From Procambarus clarkii (taxonomy: Eukaryota > Arthropoda > Malacostraca > Decapoda > Cambaridae), in the NCBI RefSeq assembly GCF_040958095.1, contig NC_091154.1, positions 43,288,735-43,352,734 of the forward strand: DNA of 64,000 nucleotides. The letters run 5' to 3'. Under the pieces are notes generated by a model that made no database searches, had not been told where the DNA came from, and saw only the letters and a program-made list of their open reading frames with translations. This document shows, piece by piece, positions 18,998 to 30,355 of this stretch. Each line of letters begins with the position of its first letter. The first letter of the stretch is position 1. The position numbers and the translations under genes are program-made.

Positions 18998-20087
18998 AAG
19001 CAGTACGAATATAGACCTCCAAGTTCACCAGGACATCTGTCATGCTGTGGCACTTGCGGAAACCAAATTGAGAAGGGGAGAGGAGGTGATGGTGTTCCAG
19101 GAACCACATCAGACGAACGTTAACCATGCGTTCAAAGAGTTTGCAGACACAACTTGTGAGAGCAATAGGGCGAAAGTCCTTAGGGGAAGTACCCAGAGAC
19201 CCCGGTTTGCGAACAGGGAGGACAACGGCATCGAGCCAGTCCTCTGGGACTGACGACGACTCCCAGATCCAATTATACAGACTCAGTAAATACTGAGACA
19301 TGCTCGGAGGGAGATGGCGAAGCATTTCATAATGAATACCATCGGAGCCCGCCGCCGTAGAACCGCAGAGGGCCAGGGCAGAACGAAGTTCAGAGAGAGA
19401 GAAGGGATCATTATAGGGAAGCTGAAGATGAGTGCAGAAATCTAAAGGACGAGACTCAAGGACAGGTTTACGAAGAAGGAAAGATTGGGGAAGATGAAGA
19501 CCAGAGCTAACAGAAGAAAAGTGGGAACCCAGTTCGGAAGCGACCTGCAACGGGTCCGCCACAAGAGTATCATGGAGGTGAAGGACCGGTGAAACATCGG
19601 GATCGAACTTACCCGCTATCTTGCGGATACGCTTCCAGATCTGGGCCAGAGGGGTCTCGGACGTAATTGTTGAGACATAAGATGCCCAACATTCACGTTT
19701 AGCCGTACGGATGGCCCTACGGGCCACCGCACTCGCTTTCCGAAAGAAAAGAAAAGAATCGGTCGTCTGCCTACGGCGGTGCCTCTTCCAGGCTGCACGC
19801 TTACAGCGGACAGCCCGAGCACAGTCCGCATTCCACCAGGGAACACACTTCCGTGGACCCCGAGAGGAAGAGGGAGGAATAGAGCGGAGGGCAGCGTTGA
19901 AGACATTGTCATGAAAAAGGAGGAGAGCGCGAGAGAGAGGCAGAAGGGAGAGGTCAGAGAGCAGCACTGAGGGTAAATAGGGTCCAGTCTGCCTTAGCAA
20001 ACTGCCACCTAGGGAAAGAGAGGGAAGGGCGAAAAGAGAAAAAGGAAACAAGGATGGGGAAATGATCACTTCCATGGAGGTCATCAA
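18960..20087 (-). pseudogene. LINE B ORF2 linker and RT N-terminal part
   Basis: A 375-codon frame from the end of the endonuclease to RT motif A. It includes Trp-Trp-Asn-Ala-Asp-Cys-Ala-Arg-Ala, Ile-Trp-Lys-Arg-Ile-Arg-Lys-Ile, Ser-Asp-Gly-Ile-His-Tyr-Glu-Met-Leu, DFRPIALTSCVCKLFERMV, Ser-Gln-Phe-Gly-Phe-Arg and Val-Val-Ala-Val-Phe-Phe. The next residues (Asp-Leu-Glu-Lys-Ala) are in the frame of 17015-18997. It overlaps the endonuclease frame 19954-20595, so another slip lies near 20020-20080. Confidence 0.85.
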
Positions 20088-20725
20088 GAACCTGCCACGT
20101 GAAATCTAAGTAAAGAGAAGAAGAGCAGAGAGAAAGATCAAGACAAGAAAGGGTGCGAGTCCGAGAGTCCAAATGAGTGGGCTCACCAGAATTCAGAAGA
20201 GACAGGGAAGAAGAGAGGAGAAACGGCTCAAGGAGGCGACCCCGGGTATTCGTCAGAACGTCACCCCAAAGAGAATGACGACAATTGAAGTCACCCAGCA
20301 GGAGCACAGGCTCCGGCAAGGAGTCTAGGAGGTGTTGCAAATCAGGAAGAGAGAGCGGGACACTCGGGGGGAGATAAATGGAACAAACTGTGTACCATTT
20401 CCCCACAAAGATACGAGCAGCAGAACAATGGAGAGGCGAAGGAAAAAGTAAAGGAACAAAGGGAACATCAGCCCGAATCAAGAGAGCAGAAGAATTAGAA
20501 GCCCCAGCAATGGCTGGGGGGGGGGGGGGAGAGAAAGGAATAGCCACGAAAACGACCAGGACGAGCACCAAGCATTGGCTCCTGGAGACAGACACAAAGG
20601 GGCGAAAACCGCGAAATCAGAAGTTGGAGTTCAAGGAAATTGGCGTAATAACCTCGAACGTTCCATTGAAGAATGGACAACGACGAGAAGAGAAAGGACA
20701 AAAACAGAGAACAAGGAAGAAACAA
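19954..20725 (-). pseudogene. LINE B endonuclease domain in two frames
   Basis: The N-terminus (20725-20495) has Leu-Gln-Trp-Asn-Val-Arg-Gly-Tyr-Tyr and Cys-Leu-Gln-Glu-Pro, the first catalytic segments of the apurinic-type endonuclease. The remainder (20595-19954) has Leu-Leu-Leu-Gly-Asp-Phe-Asn-Cys-Arg-His and Gly-Ser-Asp-His-Phe-Pro-Ile-Leu. The two frames meet at a run of 14-15 C on the minus strand (20516-20529), so the break is a homopolymer length change, biological or sequencing. Confidence 0.85.
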
Positions 20726-20748
20726 AGGCGAAAGAGCAACAGAGCACG

Positions 20749-20912
20749 TTAAAGAATATCAGGGTCGGGATCAGGGTCAGCAAAGTCAGGGTTAGGGGGC
20801 ATGGGTAAACTGAGCAAAGACGGAGGGAAGGAAACGGGAGAACAGATCAGAGGTGGGCGGGCAGGGTCCGGAGGAGGAGGAGGAGGAAGAGGAGGAGACA
20901 ACGGAGAGGAGC
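20749..20912 (-). pseudogene. LINE B ORF1 C-terminal end
   Basis: Minus strand encodes a Ser/Pro-rich tail ending Ala-Asp-Pro-Asp-Pro-Asp-Pro-Asp-Ile-Leu and stop at 20749. It is the end of ORF1, separated from its body (28143-29820) by the LTR element. Immediately downstream (20725) ORF2 begins. Confidence 0.75.
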
Positions 20913-21904
20913 TGTTACGACCCTGGGTTCTCCAGTGGAAACCAGAGGTCAAAATTGAGCTATTAAACTTTCTAGTAGTACAGTTGAGTGCATCTCAAAC
21001 GGCAATTGTTTGTATCTTCCCTGCCAGACGTAAGACTATTATTGTTTCTCAAAGAGCATTTAAAGACTGAGCTGGGGGTTGATTATTAAATAATAACATA
21101 GGCACCAACTTTGCTTACTAATACTTTCTAATCATTCATAGAGTAACAATACGTTGCATAGGGGAAGATCTTTAATGTGCTTAGCTGCACGATCAATTAG
21201 GCTCCTTCCGGCACCACGACATGAGGGAGGCCAGCTGGTCGCTAGGAGCTCTCTCTTCTCTGGCTGGTGTTCGTGCGGACGAGACCTACTCTGTGGCTGC
21301 ACCCCTACTCTTCTCCCTTCTCCTCTTACTTATTTCCCTTACCCTAAGTTCCTGTACCCTTAAGTTAAGTATTATATGGTGTTAAGTGTGCCTACTCTGG
21401 TAGTAACGATTGGCGAGACCTGGGGGTAGTATTTGCCAGTGTTTTGGGTACCCCTAAGTGTTGTGTTTTGTATTAGGGTCCCACGTGGTTTCCCTACCCT
21501 AAGCTGCATCCAGCTTCAGTGCTCATCCAGTAGTACTTTACCCTAGCTTGTTATTAGTGTAAACCTTGTATGCTGCCTAAGTGGACCAAGGCTTTTAACG
21601 TAAGATAGTGTGGTAAAGTTATTATTATTATTGTTATTGGTGTGAGTGTATATGGGGGGGTTGTTAAGGGGTTAATAAATAAGTACATGAATTACAGAGT
21701 ATCCCTTCTTCCTATGTGGGAGCGCATTGATCAACCCTTAGACTAACATATATGGTCTAGTAGCAAGTTATTACTACTGTGGATAGTTTATTTTGGGGGC
21801 CGGGCCTTTTAGCTCTCCCATATTTGATACTCTGTCTTCTAACTACCCTTACCCCTTAATAGTACCAGTACTCATAGAAGCCCCACACACAATTATTTAT
21901 AACA
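20913..21904 (+). repeat. 5' LTR of Gmr1-like LTR element 1
   Basis: Starts TGTTACGACCC and ends TTATAACA, matching 27106-28137. The flanking 5 bp GGAGC (20908-20912) is repeated at 28138-28142, a target-site duplication. Length is 992 bp against 1032 for the 3' LTR; the difference is mainly about 43 bp of TTGTACAG-type short repeats in the 3' copy. Other differences are few. The leader begins AGTGGTTGGCCAGTCCGGGA, the primer-binding region. Confidence 0.95.
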
Positions 21905-22178
21905 AGTGGTTGGCCAGTCCGGGAGGAACATTATAAGTGTAAAAAATTAGATTCTTGAGTGCCAAAACTAAAATTTTTTATTTCCGCAGAACGGTTGTGT
22001 GCTAGCCTAGGGTCCAGCTCATCTAGCAAAGGACATTCTTGCACTGACTGGACACCCAGCTGGATCCCTTCACGATTAAGGTTAGTGTGGCCTTGTGTTA
22101 GGGGCCGTGCAAATTTTTGTTTGTTTCCAATTTTTATTTTTTAATTTTTTCTTTGGCTGGGAGCTAAAATTATTAGTG

Positions 22179-24391
22179 ATGTCTTCTGAAATGCAGAGAC
22201 TGGCAAGCGAGCCTTCAGTGGTAGAGATAAAGAAACTTAAAAAGTCTAATTTAGTATTGTTAGGCAAGGAATTTGGCCTAGAATTAAATGACGCGGATAA
22301 AAAGTGGACTTTGGTGAATGAAATATTACAACATTGTATTGATGAAGAACTATTGGCAAGTGATACACCTTTATGCCAGCCTAGCCAAGCAGAAAGTGCA
22401 ACTCATAGGGATAGAGAATTAGCTTTAGAGTTAGCAAAAATAAAATTAGAGGAGCAAAGACTCAAAACCGAGGAGGCTGGAATTAGAGCGAATACCACTG
22501 GACCTCCACCTGCCGGGGATTCAAACCCCAGGCATTATGAGAAAAAGCATAATTTGCCTGAATTTTCCGAGTCAGACCCTGAAAGGTTTTTCAACCATTT
22601 TCAGAGATTGGCCATGTCCATGAACTGGCCAAAGGAAGAGTGGGTGAAAATCCTACAGGGAAGACTTAGGGGTAAAGCACAAGATATTTTTATAAACATG
22701 CCTGACAACGAGTGTTTTGAATATGATAAAGTCAGGGAATGTATTTTGCGGGCATATGAAATTACTCCTGAAGCTCACCGCCAAGTTTATCGCAACCTTA
22801 GGCCTACTCACAACCAACCGCTCACTGAATTTGTGAATGATCAAATTCGATTGTTTGATAGATGGATTTGCTCGGCGAAAGCCGAAACATACGAGGCTCT
22901 CAGGAACTTAATTTTAATGGAGCATTTTATAGATAATATGCCAGAGAATGTTTCACAGTATATTAGAGGAAGGGTAGAGGTAAATTCTAAAATAGGGGAT
23001 TTGGCCAAGTTGGCAGAAAACTACCAATTGGCGGGCAAAAGGCCCAATAAAAATAATTGTACCCCACAGAGTAACAAAACTTATACCCTCAGCCAGTCCA
23101 GACCAGCTCATTCTAACCCTTTACCTAATGCACCTTCTGTTTCAGACATAACTAACCCTGTTAAAGTGTCTAGCCCCACGGCACCTAAGGGTGAACCGAA
23201 GGGTAATTCTGTTAGTAATGTCTCTTCTCCCCGACGTTTTTGTGGTCACTGTAATCATCCAAACCACACTATTAGCCGTTGTTGGCAACTGTACCCGGAA
23301 AAAAGACCCAATGCTCTAGTTGTGACACAGGGCTTGAGGCCTTCAGAAGGGTTAGGGAGTAAGACCTCCAACCCACAGTGGTTGGACTTGCTTACCCCAT
23401 TCTTATCGAAAGGGAGACTACTTTTGTCTGAGGGTTCTTCCTGGAGGGACGTGATCTTCCGAGACACCGGTGCCATCCAGACTTTAATTTTAGAGAGTGC
23501 ATTGCAAGGTGCCAACACTACCGACACTGGAGAGGTGGTACTGGTCGAGGGTGTCACTAGTGATACTCGAGCAGTACCCCTCCATAAGGTTACCCTGGAA
23601 TCTGATTTCCACAAGGGTGTTTGTACAGTCGGAGTCACTTCATACCAACCTTTCCCTAATGTTGATGTAATAGTTGGTAATGATTTAGCAGGGGATAAGG
23701 TAGGGGACTCCAGACTGCCTATTATGTTGCTTACCCCTAAGGTTTGCCTGGATCCACCCGCCGCAGAGGATAATGTTGTGTACCCTGCGTGCGCGGTGAC
23801 CAGGTCTATGGGACTTAAATGTAAGGGCAGCCCTGTGCTCGCCAAGGTGGTAAATCCCGAGGTCACGAGGAGCTTTCCGAGTGGTGAAAACCAAGTGGAC
23901 CTCGCGGACACATTCATGGCCCGACTCGATGACGTGGCCGAGGACATTGTGGAGAGCCTGCCACCGCCATCTACCGAGAGTAGTGGGGAGGTGGAGGAGA
24001 ACACTGTTGAGCCTCGGCCAATGGCATCTGACCAAGGCCTAGATGCCTCCTTGAGTGAGTTACAGAAAGCTGACCCCACTCTTGCAGATTGTCATGAAAC
24101 AGCCGTCTCTATGGAGGAAATTGTAGACGCAGCAACTGGGTACTACTACAATGATCGGATTTTGATGAGAAAATGGAGACCACAGAGTGCTCCCTTGTCA
24201 AATGATTGGGAGGTAGTCCACCAGGTTATGTTGCCGACCTGCTATAGAGAAAGAGTTTTGGCAGCTGCTCATGATGATCCTATGGGGGGACATCAAGGTA
24301 TAAATATTACGTATCACAAAATTTTAAAGTATTTTTTCTGGCCCAAGCTGAAAAGCGATGTGGCAAAATTTTGTAATGCGTGTATTGTCAA
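22179..24391 (+). pseudogene. LTR element 1 gag, protease and integrase zinc-binding region
   Basis: Start chosen at ATG 22179 (Met-Ser-Ser-Glu-Met), after a hydrophobic in-frame leader unlikely to be coding. Gag has a helical charged N-terminus and a capsid-like region (Phe-Phe-Asn-His-Phe-Gln-Arg, Trp-Val-Lys-Ile-Leu-Gln-Gly-Arg-Leu). A CX2CX4HX4C knuckle, CGHCNHPNHTISRC, lies at about 23241-23282. The aspartic protease has Phe-Arg-Asp-Thr-Gly-Ala at about 23456-23474 and Val-Ile-Val-Gly-Asn-Asp-Leu. The frame goes straight on to the HHCC module of integrase (His-Asp-Asp-Pro to Cys-Asn-Ala-Cys, about 24268-24390). It breaks there by what looks like a short insertion; 24434 is a stop. Confidence 0.9.
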
Positions 24392-25830
24392 CTGGTTGGG
24401 AAACCAAACCAGACTCCACCTAAAGCTCCTCTAAGGCCTATTGTCGTGCCAGAGGAACCATTTTCTCATGTGGTAATGGACTGTGTTGGACCATTACCTA
24501 GAACTAAGTCTGGTAATATTTACCTAATCACGATGATGTGTATCACTACTCGTTACCCAGAGGCTTTTGCTGTAAGGAACATCCGAGCAAAAACTGTTGT
24601 TGCTCGTATGTTGCAATTTTTTTCCACTTTTGGACTGCCTCGGGTCGTGCAAACTGACAATGGTACTAATTTTAAGTCTGATGTTTTCGAGCAATTTTGT
24701 AAGGAACATGGAATAACTCATAAGGTTTCCAGCCCATACCATCCACAGAGTCAGGGGGTAATTGAACGTTTCCATCTAACTCTGAAGCAGATGTTGAAGA
24801 CATCGTGCGAGAGTTCCCACACCTTCTGGGATGAGAATTTACCGTATGTTTTGTTTGCGGCTAGAGAGGGATTACAAAGTTCACTGGGCTGTTCTCCTTT
24901 TGAGTTAGTCTTTGGCCATAAAGTTCGTGGACCCTTGCAAATGTTACAGGAGAATCTGTTAGGGAACGTAACGTTAACCGAAGGTTCGGCTTTCTTTGCG
25001 CAACACCACCAGAGACTCAAGGACTGCAAGGCGGCTGCATTTAAGTATCTTGGCAAGGCCCAAGAAAAGATGAAAGAACGTAACGATGCTAAATCTAAGT
25101 TACGGGTATTTCAGCCTGGCGACCCTGTCCTGGTATTAAAGCCTCGACTAGAGAACACTATGTCCCACAAGTACGAAGGCCCCTACATTATGACAGAAAA
25201 GACTGGGGACCTCACATACAAAGTGAGGCACTCTGACAAACGTAACCAGGTAATGCTCATACATGTAAATCGACTGAAGAAGTTCCAGGGCCCCAGGCCC
25301 ATTGCACTAACCAATGTTTCCATTTCCAGTGAGAGAGGGGATGATTGTTCTGGGGACCCAACTAATCTCATTTTCAATAATTCTAGTTCTGTGAATGCTG
25401 TGGAGGAGGGACTGTCCCATTTGCAGATGGCCCAACGTGAAGAGGTGCAGTCGTTGGTTGATGAATTCTCCAGTCTGTTCGGGGAGGTCCCGACCCAGAC
25501 TGATGCCATTTGCCATGATGTCGAGTTGACGGACTACACTCCCATTCGCCTTCAACCCTATCGGACGAGTCCAGAAAAGAAGGCCATCGTACGGAAGGAG
25601 GTCGACTTCTTGCTCCAGCACGGCCTCATCCGGCGGAGCCAGGGCTCTTGGTGCTCGCCCTGCCTTTTGGTCCCCAAACCAGACAGCTCCTGGGGATTAT
25701 GCACCGACTATCGGCAGCTCAACAAGGTGACCATTGTGGATGCCTATCCGCTGCCCCTCCTCGAGGACTGCATCGACGAGTTGGGAAATGCCAAGTACGT
25801 TTCGAAATTCGACCTCTCGAGGGGGTATTA
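24392..25830 (+). pseudogene. LTR element 1 integrase core, GPY/F module and RT N-terminal part
   Basis: The integrase catalytic triad is visible: Met-Asp-Cys-Val-Gly-Pro (first Asp ~24478), QTDNGTNF (~24650) and Gln-Gly-Val-Ile-Glu-Arg-Phe-His (~24765). The C-terminal GPY/F module has Tyr-Glu-Gly-Pro-Tyr-Ile-Met (~25170). RT then begins after a short linker (Pro-Ile-Arg-Leu-Gln-Pro-Tyr-Arg, Gly-Leu-Ile-Arg-Arg-Ser, Cys-Thr-Asp-Tyr-Arg-Gln-Leu-Asn-Lys, SKFDLSRGYY). Integrase upstream of RT is the order of Ty1/copia, yet these domains are Ty3/gypsy in type, as in Gmr1-like elements. A frameshift at about 25828 breaks RT; stop at 25867. Confidence 0.9.
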
Positions 25831-26796
25831 TATCAAATCCCACTCACTGAACGTGCTAAACAGCTAACGGCGTTTGTGACACCCGAGGGTGTTTTTGAGT
25901 ACCAAGTGTTACCGTTCGGCTTGCGTAATGCCCCTGCCACGTTCCAGAGACTCATGAACTCTCTACTCGCTAAGGTGCCAAATTGTCGGGCGTATTTAGA
26001 TGATATCGTGCCGTTTGACAGTAATTGGGCTGACCACATAGCTAGGTTACGCCAGTTGTTTGCCATCTTGAAAAGGGCAAATCTTACCTTAAATGCTAAA
26101 AAGTGTCATTTTGGCCAAGGCACAGTGACGTACCTCGGTTATGAAGTGGGCCAAGGAAAAGTGTTACCTCGGCAAGATAAAATCAGTGCCATTCTGGAGT
26201 ATCCAGTACTAAAGTCTAAAAAGGACGTTCAAAGATTTATCGGTATGTGTGCGTACTATCGACGTTTTTGTCAGAACTTTTCCAGTGTTGCCACTCCTCT
26301 CACAGACTTGTTGCGGAAAGCCGTTAAATTTAAGTGGTCATCAGACTGTGCAGAGGCATTTAAAAATTTGAAATTGATCTTAGCTTCCGCCCCAGTGCTT
26401 GCTAGTCCAAGGTTCGACCGACCGTTTAAAATTCATGTTGACGCGTCTGACTCGGGTGCTGGTGCAGTGTTGTTGCAAACTGGGGATGATCAGGTGGAAC
26501 ACCCAGTATATTATTACTCTGTGAAATTCGACAAGGCGCAACGCAATTATTCAGTGGTAGAAAAAGAGGCGTTGGCGCTAGTGTTAACATGTAAAAAGTA
26601 CGAAGTTTACCTCACAGGTAATATAGTGGAAGTGTACACGGACCATAACCCACTAGTCTTCCTGACTCAGATGAAGGGTAAGAATAAACTCATCCTCAGG
26701 TGGGCGTTGTACCTACAGGACTTCAATCTTTCCATTACCCACCTACCGGGCAGACTCAACGTGATAGCCGACGCTCTGTCCCGGTTGCCTGAATAA
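25828..26796 (+). pseudogene. LTR element 1 RT palm and RNase H
   Basis: Continues RT in a second frame: Gln-Ile-Pro-Leu-Thr-Glu-Arg, then VLPFGLRNAPATFQRLMN and the catalytic Tyr-Leu-Asp-Asp (~25997-26008). Connection follows (Tyr-Leu-Gly-Tyr-Glu-Val, Gly-Met-Cys-Ala-Tyr-Tyr-Arg-Arg-Phe). RNase H has HVDASDSGAGAVLLQ (~26437), Glu-Lys-Glu-Ala-Leu-Ala (~26562) and Tyr-Thr-Asp-His-Asn-Pro-Leu (~26632). The protein ends Asp-Ala-Leu-Ser-Arg-Leu-Pro-Glu with a stop at 26796, and nothing coding follows, so RNase H is terminal. Confidence 0.9.
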
Positions 26797-27105
26797 CATT
26801 CATCTGAGCCACAGAAAGCCATTTACCAACTGTCATGCTTTAGTTAATTTTTTTTAGGTTCTCCTGTGACATTAAATATTCCGTGTCCAATTTATTTACT
26901 TCCCTGTTCTTTTATTTTTTTGTGTATGTTTTTTTTTTCTCTCAGAGAACTCCTTTGTATTTTTTTTTTTTGCAGAGAAATTGTTTTTGATTGATTTTTT
27001 GTTTTTGTCATATGTTTTTTTCTTTTTATTCTCTGTATACTCTTACAAAAAAATATGACTACTATTCTAGTAGTCACATTTTTTTTTCTCTGAAGGGGGG
27101 AGGAG
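26797..27105 (+). other. LTR element 1 3' non-coding region and polypurine tract
   Basis: T-rich stretch ending in GAAGGGGGGAGGAG (27092-27105), directly before the TG of the 3' LTR. This is the expected plus-strand primer for reverse transcription. Confidence 0.85.
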
Positions 27106-28137
27106 TGTTACGACCCTGGGTTCTCCAGTGAAAACCAGAGGTCAAAATTGAGCTATTAAACTTTCTTTAATAGTTGTACAGTTGTAGTTGTACAGTTGTA
27201 CAATAGTTAGTACAGTTGAGTGCATCTCGAACGGCAATTGTTTGTATCTTCCCTGCCAGACGTAAGACTATTATTGTTTCTCAAAGAGCATTTAAAGACT
27301 GAGCTGGGGGTTGATTATTAAATAATAACATAGGCACCAACTTTGCTTACTAATACTTTCTAATCATTCATAGAGTAACAATACGTTGCATAGGGGAAGA
27401 TCTTTAATGTGCTTAGCTGCACGATCAATTAGGCTCCTTCCGGCACCACGACATGAGGGAGGCCAGCTGGTCGCTAGGAGCTCTCTCTTCTCTGGCTGGT
27501 GTTCGTGCGGACGAGACCTACTCTGTGGCTGCACCCCTACTCTTCTCCCTTCTCCTCTTATTTATTTCACTTACCCTAAGTTCCTGTACCCTTAAGTTAA
27601 GTATTATATGGTGTTAAGTGTGCCTACTCTGGTAGTAACGATTGGCGAGACCTGGGGGTAGTATTTGCCAGTGTTTTGGGTACCCCTAAGTGTTGTGTTT
27701 TGTATTAGGGTCTCACGTGGTTTCCCTACCCTAAGCTGCATCCAGCTTCAGTGCTTATCCAGTAGTACTTTACCCTAGCTTGTTATTAGTGTAAACCTTG
27801 TATCCTGCCTAAGTGGACCAAGGCTTTTAACGTAAGATAGTGTGGTAAAGTTATTATTATCGTTATTGGTGTGAGTGTATATGGGGGGGGGGTTGTTAAG
27901 GGGTTAATAAATAAGTACATGAATTACAGAGTATCCCTTCTTCCTATGTGGGAGCGCATTGATCAACCCTTAGACTAACATATATGGTCTAGTAGCAAGT
28001 TATTACTACTGTGGATAGTTTATTTTGGGGGCCGGGCCTTTTAGCTCTCCCATATTTGATACTCTTGTCTTCTAACTACCCTTACCCCTTAATAGTACCA
28101 GTACCCATAGAAGCCCCACACACAATTATTTATAACA
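27106..28137 (+). repeat. 3' LTR of Gmr1-like LTR element 1
   Basis: Same TG...CA ends as 20913-21904. It contains an extra ~43 bp at about 27158-27210 with TTGTACAG short repeats, absent from the 5' LTR. It is followed by the TSD copy GGAGC at 28138-28142 and then LINE B ORF1. Confidence 0.95.
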
Positions 28138-28142
28138 GGAGC

Positions 28143-29820
28143 AGTCAAGGACAGCAGCAGGAAGAGGGGGAGTAGAAAGAGGGGAGCGCACCCCAGCAAG
28201 AGCAGCAACCGAAAGGGAAGCAGGGGCCAAAGAAACCTTCATAGCAGGAACAGGGGGCGCAAGCACTGAAACGGGAGGGGAAGGAGCAACAGAGCCAGGA
28301 GGAGGAGCTGAGGAAGAAAGCGAAGCCTTCTTACCCGCCGGGGAAGAGGAAGGAGAGGAGCCAGGCTTACGCTTGTGACTTAAAGAGACCGGTGTCCCAG
28401 CAACTACGTACCGGGCAACGGATTCCAGTGTCTCAACAGGAGAAGCCGAACGAGAGCACACACGACGGCCGTTAGGAGAGCGAAGGACATCCGCCCGCAC
28501 CGACAGGCGGTGGGGAGAGCCGATAGATGGAGGAAGAGGATGGGAAGGAGGATCGGAGGGGGACGAGGAAGAAGACACAGAAGACACGACAGACCGGGTA
28601 GAAGGAAGGGGAACCCCAGACAGAGGACCTGGAGGAGGATCCTTCGGGAGAGAACCCAAAGGAACAGAGGAGGGGGCAGTGGGCGCATCAGGGTGCAAGG
28701 CCCGGAAACGGTTGTGAGTCTGAGGAAGGCGGGAAGGACGAGGAGAGGAAGAGCGCAACACGCGAGCATAAGAGATATTAGCATAAGGCGGGAGCCGGCG
28801 AACCTGGCGCCTCGCCTCAGGAAAAGATAAACGCTCCCGGTGCTTCAGGTTGAGGACGGCTGCCTCAAGCTTGTAATGGACACACGCACGAGAGAAGGTA
28901 GGATGGGCCTCACCGCAGTTGAGGCAACGAGCCTGGGGAGAAGTGCACCCCGACTTAGAGTGACCTTCGCCACCACACAAAGGACAGAGAGAGACAGTCC
29001 CGGAGCAGCGGAGGGCACCATGCCCAAACCTCCAGCACTTGTTGCAGAGCCGAGGAGAAGGAATGTACTCCTGGACAGAGCACCTGGCACCAGCAAGAAT
29101 GACAGAGGGTGGAAGGGTCCTACCATCAAAGGTAATCTTATGTCGAATATCGTCGTGGCAGTCGCGCAGGTCCCGAACACCGGTCGCAACATGGGGCGGG
29201 AGCAAAATAGTGCCAACACTGGCATTCAACTGAGCGTTCTTCGAGACCCGAACGGGGGTCTCGCCAAGGCAGGGAAAGGCAGCCAAGCGGGTAGCAGCAT
29301 CCTGAGAAGGAGCAGCAACGACACGTGTACCGAGACGAGTGGGGTTGAAAGTAATGGAGGCATCCACGGAATTAATGAGATGTCGATGGAGGGAGAAATC
29401 GTCAGGAGGCGCAGAATCAAGAGGGAGGAGATCAAAATATTTGGCCCACGAAGCGGGACCAAACAAGGCTTGATAGGTAGCAGAACTGGAAGGAATCGAG
29501 CGAGGGCAGCCGTGACGAGGACGGCGGTGAGAACCCCCAGAGAGAGAGGGGTTAAAAGGCGCAGTAGTTACAACTAGAGAAGGAGCCGCGCCAGGGGACG
29601 AGGTAGTCACCACTGGGGGCTTGGGGCTCGACCCAACCACAGAGGAGGGAGGGGAGCCAGGGGAAGGAGTCAGAGAGGCCAAAGGAGGAGCAAGGTCGGG
29701 GCCCAATGCAGCGGAGGCTACAGAGCCCGGTCTTCCAATACAGACCGACTCGGGGGCTTGGTCGCCCACCCCACGAGCCTGAGAAGGTAAGCCAGAAGCA
29801 GCCGAAACAGGGGTTATCAT
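28143..29820 (-). pseudogene. LINE B ORF1, CCHC nucleic-acid-binding protein
   Basis: From ATG 29820 the minus strand encodes a Pro/Ser-rich N-terminus, a central folded region (Tyr-Phe-Asp-Leu-Leu-Pro-Leu, Ile-Thr-Phe-Asn-Pro-Thr-Arg-Leu-Gly) and three zinc knuckles in a row: CNKCWRFGHGALRC, CPLCGGEGHSKSGC and CLNCGEAHPTFSRAC. A long Pro/Ser tail follows. This architecture is typical of I and jockey ORF1, which packages LINE RNA. Its C-terminus is cut by the LTR element; the frame ends a few codons inside the LTR at 28126, and the natural end is at 20749-20912. Confidence 0.9.
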
Positions 29821-30355
29821 CTTGACGAAAAGAAGAATTCATTTACGAATGTGCCCCCACACCCACCATGGAGCCACAATTAGAGGCAGGACACCCAACA
29901 AGAAGCTATCGCCGATCTTGTCGGGGCCTCCTAGGGGTGCGTCGTGAGTATACGCCCCACAAACGCCACCTTAAGAAACCGACAGTCCGTCGAGATCGGG
30001 TTCAGTGACGAAAGGGGGATTGACAATATAAGGTTCCCCCTCGCTCTTGACGTCGGGTACTACAGTTCTACGGGTGCAAGAGTATGCCTCCTCAAGCACC
30101 CGGGCGTCAAAATAGAAGAAGTCCAAGGGAAGAACCAGAACGAGCAAAAGGTCGGCAGGAAACGGCAAGCAGATAAGAGAAGAGGGGGGAGAAAAACGAA
30201 ACAGAAGGAAAAGGAAAAGATGCCCAGCAGAATTGGAGAGGACGGCAGCAGGAGCACAAGGCTAGAAAAGGACAGAGGACTGTCCCAAGGAGCATCACAC
30301 TCCGGCAGCCGCCCACGAAGCCCCCACACGGCGACAACGAGCTGAGCGGGGAGGG
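29821..30355 (-). mobile_element. LINE B 5' UTR
   Basis: Between the ORF1 start and the insertion boundary at 30355/30356, where the TSD copy GTGGACCTGCGTAAG begins. The C/T-rich minus strand fits an untranslated leader. LINE B therefore looks full length: 16935-30355 minus the 7.2-kb LTR insertion is about 6.2 kb. Confidence 0.7.

Noticed and set aside
23255..24079. 274-codon minus-strand frame opposite gag-protease
   Set aside because: Antisense shadow of the LTR element 1 polyprotein.
20913..28137. Ty1/copia element, because integrase precedes RT
   Set aside because: Integrase has a GPY/F module, and the RT and RNase H motifs are gypsy-type; the order alone does not make it copia.
28404..29577. 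Several long frames antisense to LINE B ORF1, including a 245-codon plus-strand frame
   Set aside because: High-GC, stop-poor sequence on the opposite strand of a clear CCHC protein; no recognisable content.
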